This document shows, one piece after another, positions 22,853 to 33,100 of a stretch of 64,000 bases of DNA (its first letter is position 1; each line of letters begins with the position of its first letter). This DNA comes from Malurus cyaneus samueli. Its lineage: Eukaryota > Chordata > Aves > Passeriformes > Maluridae. The stretch is from NCBI GenBank assembly GCA_009741485.1, contig CM019218.1:50843220-50907219 (forward strand), written 5' to 3'. Below the pieces are notes generated by a model. It was given only the letters and a program-made list of their open reading frames with translations, was not told where the DNA came from and did no database searches. The position numbers and the translations under genes are program-made.

Positions 22853-25850
22853 ATGGAGAGGGAGCCCACCCTGCGCCTCCGTGTCTTCGACCTCAACTGC
22901 TGGTGAGTCCAGAGCCCTCCACATCTGTGCTGGGCTGTGTGGGTGGAGATGGGGAAACCACACTGGGAATTGGGTCCCATCTTGGGGTTTCCTTTGTGTC
23001 CCCTTCATTTTGGGGTCACACCCCTCTCCTAGCCCCAGAGGTGCTTGGCTGGGCAATGTTTCCTGTCCCCTCCATGCTTGTTAGCCCTAGAAAAGGTCCC
23101 CTGCTTGCACCCCAAGCAAGGATGAGCTGCCTCAATTCTGCAGAAGGAGAAGCTGTCCCCAACCGGCATCTCTGCTTATCCCCCATGTCCCCGTGTTCTC
23201 GCATGGTCCTTTCCCCTTCCCATCTTTCCCATCCGCATCCTCCTTTCACTGATACCGGAGCCCTCTTTCCGTCCCTCCTTTTGGGTCACAGCGTGCCCCG
23301 ACAGCCCCATCACCCCGTCCCCACCCGACTGTGACTGTCACCCCTCTCGGGCAGGGCCATCCGCTACCTGAGCAAGCGGCGGCAGGAGCGCGTGCGGCTC
23401 ATCGGGGACATGCTGCGCCGGGACAGCTTTGACCTGGTGCTGCTGCAGGAGGTGAGTGAGGGCTGTCCGTGAGCCAAAGGCACCCATTCCCGGGTGGGAG
23501 ATGAGCGTCGCTGTTCTCAGCCCATCCCACTCTTGTCCAGGTGTGGAGCGAGCAGGACTACAGTGACCTGATGGTGAAACTGGCCGGTTGTTATCCCTTC
23601 TCCCATTATTTCCGCAGGTAAGGAGGGCAAGGCCATCCCCCCGGGGCTGTCTGTGGGGCAGTGCCATGGCTGTGCCATGTGCTCGGGGTTACCGTGTGTA
23701 GGGACTGGTGTGGATGCTTCAGGTCACCTCTGTCACCACGGGACACCCCATGCCTGGGGAGTGGGATGCTCACAGGATCACACTGGGATCCAGGGAGCCC
23801 TCCTGGCTCAGGGCTAGGGGGAGGCAGAGTTTTTGGGAACCACATTTCCTCACTGTGCTTTTTCCCTACTGCAGTGGGGTCATCGGGAGCGGCCTCTGCG
23901 TCTTCTCCAGGTTCCCCATCCTGGACACGCTCCTGTACCAGTACTCACTGAATGGGTACCCCTACATGGTGAGTGGGGCGGGGGGCACCTGGCACTGTGG
24001 TGCCCGTCCCCATGGAGCCCCAGCAGCCCTGACCTGGCCTTGTTCCCCTCTGGCAGCTCCAGCATGGGGACTGGTTCTGCGGCAAGTCCGTCGGTCTCGT
24101 TGTCATGAAGATCTCAGGGATCATCTTCAATGTCTACGTCACCCATGTGAGCATTCCAGGGGAGGACCTGGCACAGGGGGGACAATGGGGAGGAGAGGAA
24201 TGAGTGGCCATTCCCCTCTTTTATTGTCCCTTTGCTTTAACCACTGCTCTCCACCCTCTGCCATGGACTATGCACTGATTTATTAAAATATTGTTCAGGG
24301 TGGGGGGCAGAGAGGGGGGTCAGGGACCCACAATCTGGCTGTGCAGTGGGGTGAGCATCCCCAGCTCTCCACAGGAGGGTGAGATACAGACAAAGGTGAT
24401 GGCAGGGACTGCTGGGAGGGGTTGGGTGGCTTTGCAGGGATCTGGGAACAGGGCACGCGTCGGGGTGGGAGTCCCAGCCCCTTTGCTTTCCCTCCCTCTC
24501 CAGCTGCACGCCGAGTACTGCCGGGAGAAGGACGCCTACCTGCCCCACCGCCTGGTGCAGGCCTGGGAGCTGGCACAGTTCATCCGGTGAGCAGCTGTGG
24601 GGTGTCCCCTGCAGGTCCCCAGCATGTGTGTGGTCACCCCTGGGGTGCAGAGAGCAGAGAGCTCCCACTTGCACCAGTGCCAGTCTGGAGTCAGGCTGAG
24701 GAGCACTGGGCAGGTCCCAGTCACCCCAGTGTGGGCAGGGCAGGGACAGTCAGGACAGCCACCCCTGTCCCCATAGACACACCTCAAAGGCAGCAGACGT
24801 GGTGCTGCTGGGAGGGGACCTGAACATGCACCCTGAGGATGTGGGCATCCGGCTGCTGCGGGGCTGGACGGGGCTGCGGGACGCCTTTGCCGAGGCCAAG
24901 CACTTTGAGGTGAGCCGAGGGGCTGAGTGGGGTCCCGGGGTGCACCAAGAGCCCCCCACCCACCCAGGCTCTTGTGTCAGGGCTGCAAGAACGGCTGCAC
25001 CCTTGTCCCTGACAACTGCTTCACTGAAAAGTCGGAGCTGCTGCCCTTCCCACTGGGCATCCGCATCGACTACATCCTCTACAAGGTACCGGGGGGGAAC
25101 TCGGCCACCGGCTGGGATGGCAGGGGTGGGTCACTGCTGTGACCCCCGTGTCCCCTCTCCCAGGCCATCTCCAGCTTCACGGTGAAGTGTGAAGAGCTCA
25201 AGACCACCACGGGGCCGGCCCCAGGCGTGGACATCCCCTTCTCGGACCACGAAGCCGTGATGGCAACGCTGCACATCCAGAGGCAGCCACAGGCTGAGGG
25301 GGCCACCCTGGGCACAGCTGGTGAGTCAGGGGGCTGCTGGATGGGCTGGTGGAGGTGGGTGGAGTTCTTTGGGGTGTTTCCTCTTAGGGTGCTGCTTGTG
25401 GATGGCTGCGGAGCCATGGGGATGGGAGAAGGGTATTGGGGTGATATGGGGGGGATAGGAATGGTTTCTAGGGGTCCCACCCTGCTGACACCCCCTGTCC
25501 CTGCAGAGCTGGCGCTGGCAGACGTGGTGGCCGAGGCACGGACGGAGGTGGGCGTGGGGCTGCGGGCGGCGCAGCGGCAGCGTTACTCCTCGGGCAGGAT
25601 GGCCGTGCTGGCCCTGCTGCTGCTGCTCCTCCAGGCCATGGCAGCACTGGGCACGCTGGCCGGACTGGGCCCTGACCAGCCCTTCCCCAAGCTCTCCTTC
25701 TGCCTGCTGGCCTTCCTCGCCCTCGGTGTCCTCGTCCTCTCCGTCGGCCTCCACCTGTTCCACACCATGGAGGTGAAGATGCTGCACGGCACCGAGGATC
25801 AGATGTGGATGGCGCTGCGGGCGCTGCAGGAACGTCCCAGTGATGGCTGA
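22853..25850 (+). CDS. SMPD2: SMPD2, neutral sphingomyelinase (sphingomyelin phosphodiesterase 2)
   Basis: This enzyme hydrolyses sphingomyelin to ceramide and phosphocholine, or a lyso-PAF-type substrate, at ER and nuclear membranes, and needs Mg2+. Ten exons: 22853-22902, 23355-23451, 23541-23617, 23875-23968, 24057-24146, 24504-24586, 24777-24909, 24981-25085, 25164-25320, 25507-25850; 409 residues, close to the 423 of human. The DNase I-like catalytic core is intact: metal-binding Glu49 in LLQEVW, Asp178 and Asn180 in GGDLNMHP, and catalytic His272 in PFSDHEAV, all at the same positions I recall for human. Two C-terminal hydrophobic helices (about 327-347 and 360-382) anchor it. The start is MEREPTLRLRVFDLNCW; no better upstream ATG is in frame. 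Confidence 0.96.
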
Positions 25851-26210
25851 GCTGGGGCTGTGGGTGTCCCACAATGTCCCCTTGGCCCCACCGTGTCCCC
25901 TTTTGGATCCCTTTTTTCAGCTGATTTCAGGTTTTAGGCGAGCAGCAATGCAGCCAGTGCAGTAGTGAAGGTTCGACAGTTGCCTTTGGGCTGAATTCAG
26001 ATTTTTGGGATAGATTCGTTGCACTGACCCCTGTGAGAACCACAATGGAGGCAGATTTTTATTGCTGTCTTTTTAAATACACCCTTTTGTACATGGAGGG
26101 ACCCACTGGCCTGGCTGGAAGGCTCGAGAGGCTCGGGCTCCCCTTGCCTGGGGTGGCCTCAAAGTGAACGCTGGTGGCTGCTCTGGCAGCCAGTTTTCCC
26201 TCAGATGGAA

Positions 26211-26216
26211 AATAAA
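26211..26216 (+). terminator. SMPD2: SMPD2 poly(A) signal
   Basis: AATAAA lies 361 bases after the SMPD2 stop and precedes aggcagtattttaacctttgg. Cleavage would fall near 26225-26240. Confidence 0.75.
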
Positions 26217-26252
26217 GGCAGTATTTTAACCTTTGGCATTGGGTAGGGGGAT

Positions 26253-26258
26253 TTTATT
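26253..26258 (-). terminator. MICAL1: MICAL1 poly(A) signal (minus strand)
   Basis: TTTATT on the plus strand reads AATAAA on the minus strand, about 920 bases after the MICAL1 stop. Cleavage would fall near 26230-26240, overlapping the SMPD2 3' end. Confidence 0.65.
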
Positions 26259-27178
26259 TGAAGGGAGGGGTTTTTCAGCAGGGTGGCAGGGCTGGTACAA
26301 ACACAGGGAGGGCTGGAGGAGGTGCTGAGGGGAACAGCAGGATGAGGGCTGAGCTCGGTGGTGCTGCCAGCAGAGGAACCGATGCCTGGGACCCCCATCC
26401 CCAACACGTCTGGGGCTGCCCCAAGCACTGTTCAGCCACTGAGGCCACCCTGCAACAGCCAGGGGTGTCTGAGGTCTGTGCAAAGGCCAGCATGGCACTG
26501 CCAAGCAGAAGAAACCCCAAAGGGGCAAGGAGGGCACAGCTGCCGGTGTCCCTTGTCCTTGGTGTCAGTGCTGGTCCTGAGCACAATTCCCTGAGGAGCT
26601 GCTGGATAAAAAGCTCTTCCCTGGCCCAAGGGGCTCATGGTAGGGTGCTGAGCCTGCTTTCCTGCAGCAGCTGGGGACAGTGTGGATGTGGCATCCCAAA
26701 GCAGTGGTGCAGAGTGGCAGGAGCAGCCCCATGTGTCTGTCACCGGCCCCCATCGTACAGCCAGGTGTCCCTTGAAGAGATGAACGGTCCAGGCTGGGAT
26801 GGATGCCCTCAGCTGGGAAGGACATCCCAGGGTGGCTTCGAGGGACTGCTCCTCATGGTGCCATCTGCCTCTGGTGGCCACAGTCACCTCCTCTCTGCTG
26901 AGAGCCACCACAGCCCCGTTTTGCAGTCCCCTGCCAGTCTTGTTTTCCAGCAGGAACAAGGCAAAGGCAGTGCAGCCAGGCACAGGAACGCCCTCCCTGC
27001 AGAAGGGCTGAGCGCACTCCATGTGTCCTCATGGGCATCCCCCCTGTCCGTGAGAGACTTTGGCAAGCAGGGAGCTGGATTTGCTGCACCTCCAGAGGTG
27101 GCTCAGAGTGATGCTCAGCCCGGGGGACACACACAGAGCCCCTGTTTGTCCCCCCGGTGGCACCGGGGGCCGTGCGGA

Positions 27179-30100
27179 TCAAGCCCGGAGCTCGCTGAGC
27201 CGCTTCTGCTCCTGCAGCTGGATGAGAACATTGCGCTTATTCACCACCTCCACCAGCTGCTTCAGGGTCTCCTGCTCAGCCTGGTACTCCTCAAGTGTCT
27301 TCAGGGTTCCTGTGGGTGCAAAGGGACAGAGTAGGGTTGGGAGAGTTCCTACACCACGCCAAGGGACCCTCCCTGCACCGCGCGCTGGCACTCACCCTCC
27401 TTGTTCATGTAACTGCGGAGCTTCTGGTCCAGCTGAGACTGCTGCTCCTCCAGCTTCAGCTCCTGCACCCTGTGGGGAGGAAAAGGCTCTGCTGGGTGCT
27501 GGGTTCTCGGGGCTGGGCCGAGCTGAGCCCCCGCAGCATCCCCCAAGCCTCACGCGATCATGAGGTCCGACTCCTCGCTCATCAGATTGTTCTTCTTCTG
27601 GACCAGGTACAGCAGCTGGTTTGTCCACTGTGTCTGCAGGTCAGCCGGGCTCTCTGCAGGACAGGGGAGTGGTGAGCAGGGTGCAGACCCCCATTATGGG
27701 GTCACAGTGCTCCGTCCACCCCGGCCTTACCGTTCTCAGCCCGCAGTAATTTCTCCAGCTTGGTGCCTTGTTGCTCCAGCTCCCGGAATGTCACCTCGAT
27801 CTCCTCCAGCCGCCTCTGGATGGCCTGGGAGGGAAGGGCAGAGCTCACCTGCAGGCTGGCACCTGCCAGCATGTAGCCAGCAGCAGCAGGATGGAGGGGA
27901 CAAGGGACAGTGCCACACTGGGGACCTGGCTGTCCCCTGTGGGATTACCTGGGCTCTGCAGAACCGCTTCATCTGATCCTCCCTGGCCCGCCGGGCCACC
28001 GTGCGCCTCCAGGTGGGGTATTTCTCCTCTTGCCCCAGCTCTGGGTACTGTGGAGGGATGGTGGCACAGGCTGGGGGTCAGTCCCTGTGTTGGGCACCTC
28101 CTGCCCTGGCAGCCGTGGCCGAGCCAAACCCAAACCCTCTGTGAGGGGAGCGAGAGCCCCAGCACAGCCTGTGCTGGAGGGCCACCGCCACTCGGGGAAA
28201 ATCCTCACCAACTCTTTCATGATGCCTTCCTCCTCCTCTTTCTCCTTCTCCACCTCCTCCTCCTCCTCACTGTCGCTCTCCTCCAAAGCTGCCCAACAAA
28301 AGCACCGTTTCAGGCTGGTTCATGAGCAAGGTGAGGGGTCCCACAGGGTCCTGGAGGGACCAGGAGCTCTGCTCAGCTGGAGACTCCCCCTTGTACCACC
28401 TACCTTTCTCCATTTCAGTTTCTTCCTCCTCCTCCTCCTCCTTCCAGGCTTCCTGTCCCTGCCTTAGGGCAGGGAGGGCCTCAGGTCGCAGCTTGGACGC
28501 CGCAAGACGCGCTGGCTTCAGCGGAGGCTCGGGCTCTGCTTCGCTGGTGAGGTGCAGCGTGGACAGGCTGAGCTTCTCTCCAGCGTCGTAAAGACAGATC
28601 TTCCTCTGGCCCCCCACCGCCTTTTCTTCTTCTCCCTCCTCTTGCTGCCCCTCGGGCTCTGCCGTGGATCCCTCCTCCTCCTCACCTCATCAACCTCCCG
28701 CAGCCTCCGCCAGCAAGCTTCCTCCCGTTCCACCACGCGTCCTCAGCCTCCCCAGGCTCTTCCCCCTTGCTGTAGCGGGACTAGCTGGCCCCCCCTCACC
28801 GGGTGGGGGCTTCTCAGGTTGGCTAACGCTGGGCTACGTGTGCCCACTCGCCATGCGAGGCTGGAGCACGCCCTGGGCCTGCCCAGGCAGACGGGAGTTC
28901 CGTTAACCCCCGTGCTGTGTACAGGGGGGCGTGGGCAGCTAGCAGCAGTGTCCTAGGCAGAGCAGAGCAAGTCAAGAAGCGGGGAGTGCGAGCGACAGGG
29001 ACAGATGCGGAGGCAGACGGAGGCGATCCCCCGTACCCACCATTTACCCTTCCCCATCATCTACCCTGTCCCAGCGAGTTTATAGGTGAGCCTTTGACCT
29101 CCATTCTAGACGCGGCGTCTGCCCGTTTTTCTGCATCAGTGTCTCCTTGTTGTGCGGAGATTCTCTCTCGTGCATGGGTAAGCCGGTATGGGTGCGGAAC
29201 ACGGCTGAGGATAGGGTGACTAGGGTCCTGTGTAGCCGACTGTTTCCGATTTACACTTCCCGGGGGGAAGAGGGAGGCAAAACTCATGTTGACAACCACC
29301 CAACCCGCGTCGAGCCCCAGCCCAGGATTTCTCCCCGTCCATCCCCAAAAGCCACCTCACCATCCTCCTCGTCGAAGGCGTAGTCGCCCAGGCGCAGGGT
29401 GGCCCCGCAGCGCCGGCACTGGAAGCAGCCGCGGTGGAAGAAGCGTCCCTCGGCGCTGGCTCTCTCCAGGATGTACACACGGCGCCCGCAGAAGTAGCAG
29501 GCGTCACTGTTGTCCCCCATCCTGTCCCCGGATCAGGATAAGCTGGGCCCCGAAGCGGGGACAGGGGACAGGGCCGGGCTGGCACGGGATATGGTCCTTG
29601 ATCCCACGTGCCCCTGCGCGCGTGCCAGCCGAGCCGATGTGGGGCACGGGGCAGCGGCTGTGCCCCTCTCGCAGCGCCAGCTCGGGGTGTTTGGGATGGG
29701 TGAGGGAGCGGCAAGCCTTGGCTCGAAAAACCCCTCCCTCGCGAGCGTCACGGAGCGCGGGAACAGACGGCCCCGGGGAGCTTAGTGGCGGTCGTCTGGC
29801 ACAGCCCCGGCCCTAGCCCTTGGCGTGCCCTGCGGGTTGCCCCCCGGTTGCCCCCCGGTGGCCCCCCTGAGGTGCCCATCGCTCGCCTTCCGAGCTGCCC
29901 CCCTCGCATGCCCAATTGCCGGTGCACACCAACGGGCGGGTGAACACAAAGTGCAACACGCCCAGGCGCCGTTGACCTGCCCTGTGGTGTTCCGGTCACG
30001 TCGCCGGCTTGTGGTTGGATTCCGGACGGCGCCCTGGTGGGCGCTGTCCGGAGTGGAGTCTCCATCCAGCCCCGTGTCCAGCTACAAGTGACCCGAGGGG

Positions 30101-33100
30101 AGGGTCAGCCCCCCACTCTCCCCCCAGGACAGCACCCCAGCACAGCACCCCTCGGGGTGCCCGGGGCAGACCCACCTCGGTGTCCCTGCGGCTCCTCTTG
30201 ACCTCAGCATCCTTCTGGGCACTGTCCTGCAAATGCAGAGGGGTTGGGAAGGGTGGGGAGGGGGACAGGGCTTTGGTGTGTCATGAGGGTCTGGGTGGGG
30301 GTCCCTCCCTCACCTGGGGGCGTTTCTGTGTCCGGTTGCGGCTCTTCTGCAGCTTGCTGAGGAAAAGGATGGCCCCTCGCGTGCCGTGGGGGGACAGCGG
30401 CTTCTTGCTGACCTCCACCTCTGCGCAGGACATGGCCATTTTGGTGGGAGCCACCCAACAAACAGGGGAGCACCCAGCCGGCCCCAGTGAGGCTCAGGAT
30501 GGGACAAATCCCCCCAAAATCTCACACCTGGAGAGGCCTTGAACACTTCATAGAACTGGCTGAGGTAGGTGATGAGGCCCAGGCGCTCAGGCTCTGATAC
30601 GCTGGCCATCTCAGCACTGGACAGCACAGGCTGGATGCCCAGCTCCTGTTCTGCTATGTCCAGCATCATCTGGTGGGTCCCAATGGTGTCCTGGGGGTCC
30701 ACAGAGTCCAGGTCCCTGCAGGGAGATGGGGATGCCATCAGGGTGGGCTCTGCAGGGTGAGGGGCTCGCGGGGGTGCCGGGCACTCACACCAGGTCCGGG
30801 CGGAAGCGGTGGACGAGGGCACAGAGGGCCAGGCCACTGTGCCAGGAGCTGGTGAAGTTGGTCACGGCCACGCCAGGGTATCCGGCCGTGCTGGCCCGGC
30901 ACCAGCTCAGCAGATCTTCGTACACCACAGGAGCTGCTGGGGAGGCAGCCTGTGTGTCCCCATTCCATGGGGACAGGGGACACACCCCCAGCCCACCCCG
31001 TGCCTCAGCAGCAGTGCTTTAACAGGGAAGGGATTCCATGGGAGTGACCCGAGACACCCCTGTCTCCCCACAACCACCCTCAAGGCTCCATAAATACAGA
31101 AGGGATCCCATGGGAACGACCCAAGACACCCCTGTCCCCCCACAACCACCCTCAAGGCTCCATAAAGCAGTTGGTAAAGCATCTGTCAATATTTCACAGC
31201 TCAGCATCAGTGTGGGCTGGAGTGCACAGCCCCCTCCCCAGATGGTCCCTCCCTACGTGGGCCATGAGCAGAAGGGACAGAAACCAGTGGTGTCACCAGG
31301 ACAGCCAGCTGGACACAGGCCAGAACACGAGAAACAGGGATGCGGAGGAAAATCAGGGCAGGAGCTGCTTGGGAAAGGGCTGATGGAAGGAGTGGGGCTG
31401 ATGGAAGGAGTGGGGCTGATGGAGAGGAGTGGGGCTGATGGAAGGAGTGGGGCTGATGGAAGGAGTGGGGCTGATGGAGGATGGGGCTATGGAAGGATGG
31501 GGCTGCTGGAAGGATGGGGCTAGTGGAAGGAGATGGGGCTGATGGAGGAGTGGGGCTGATGGAAGGATGGGGCTGATGAGAGGAATTGGGGCTGATGGAA
31601 GGATTGGGGCTGATGGAAGGATTGGGGCTGATGGAAGGATTGGGGCTGCTGGAAGGATTGGGGCTAATGGAAGGAGTGGGGCTAATGGAAGGAGTGGGGC
31701 TAATGGAAGGAGTAGGGCTGCTGGAAGGAGTGGGGCTGGTGGAAGGAATGGGGCTGATGGAAGGAGTGGAGCTGCTGCTGTGGGGCAGGACTGGTTGCTC
31801 CTACTGATGCTCAGCCGATTGTCGCTCCTCCTCTTGTGGTCCACCTCCACTGTGCCCACGAGGTAGAGGTCCTTGACCTGCCAAAAGGGACAGGGCTGGA
31901 CTGATATCACCACCTTTACAGAGCCAATGGCACCACGCAGAGAGCTGGCCCTGGCAAGGAGGTCACCTGGACACCTCCACACAACTCTCCAGAACCTTCC
32001 AGCACCCACAACGGGCAATGTGTTCATTGGGGACTAACAGCTTCACTCTCACACCCTTTGGGGACAGGCATGGGCAAATTGGTGTCACCCTGACAGCAGG
32101 CAGGCTGGGTGGGTGGCTGTGCCATGGCAGCACGTGGCAGGTACCTGGCTGGCTTTGATGGAGTGCAGGTTGATGTTGGGGTAGCGCGTGGCTGGGTCGA
32201 TGCTGTACTGACTGATGTTCTTGTTGGTGTTGTCTGGCGAGGTCTGCGACAGGCGCTGGTAGATGCTCTCCCTGGGTGCAGGGGACAGCTCTGGGGTCAC
32301 TGACACTGTCCCCAGGTGCCCCAGAAAAAGCCCAGTGGGACAGGAACACTCACCTCTCAGCCAGCACCTCCAGCGGGGGGGTCCCGGCCGCCCAGCGCCG
32401 CACCATCCACGCCGCATCAAAGGCGGCGAGGAAGCCCCTGGCCACGCCGGTGCCCAGTGGCCAGAAGGGCTGCGAAAAGAAGGGCAGAGCTGGAGTTGCG
32501 TGGCTGGTCAGGCCAGCTGGGAGGAGGCTCCGAGCTGCCAGGCTTGGCCAGCGATGAAAGAGGGAGCGGCAGCAGGACGCGTGCGGAGAGGACGGGCGGC
32601 CGTCTCCTCCCCAGCCAGCACAGCGGCGTCTGGGCACGGGCTGGGCTGCTCCTCCATCCCGAGCCAACCCCAAATCTCCAGCTGGAGAGGGGGAAACACC
32701 CCCCAAAGCATGCCACTAGTGGGATTTGGGGAGCCTGCCCAAGGATGAGGTGCACAGGGTGGTTGGGATGAGAAGCACTTAGAGAGGGGGGATATATCAC
32801 GATCAGGGAGTGGGAAATGAAGGGGTGAGGTGGTGCTGCAGGAGAAACTCTCACCTCCACCAAGCAGTCGCCCACCAGCCCCAGGAGCAGGCGGTTCCCG
32901 TTGTGCTCCCGCACCAGCGCCGCGTTCTCCGAGCGCGTCATGCAGGTGAAGTCGAACATGTCGACGTCCGGCAGGCCCCGGTGGTTGAGGGCAAACTCCA
33001 GCTCGGGCAGGCAGTAGTTGGTGGAGAAGTTGGCAGCTTCTTTGGCATAGCTGAGGAGGGCGTCCCGGTTCACGTTCTCGGGGGCCAGGAGGCTCTCAAT

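Noticed and set aside
31353..32027. Minus-strand 224-codon frame with PLLP/APLLP repeats
   Set aside because: It is the 18-bp minisatellite in a MICAL1 intron; only 31877-31805 of it is real exon.
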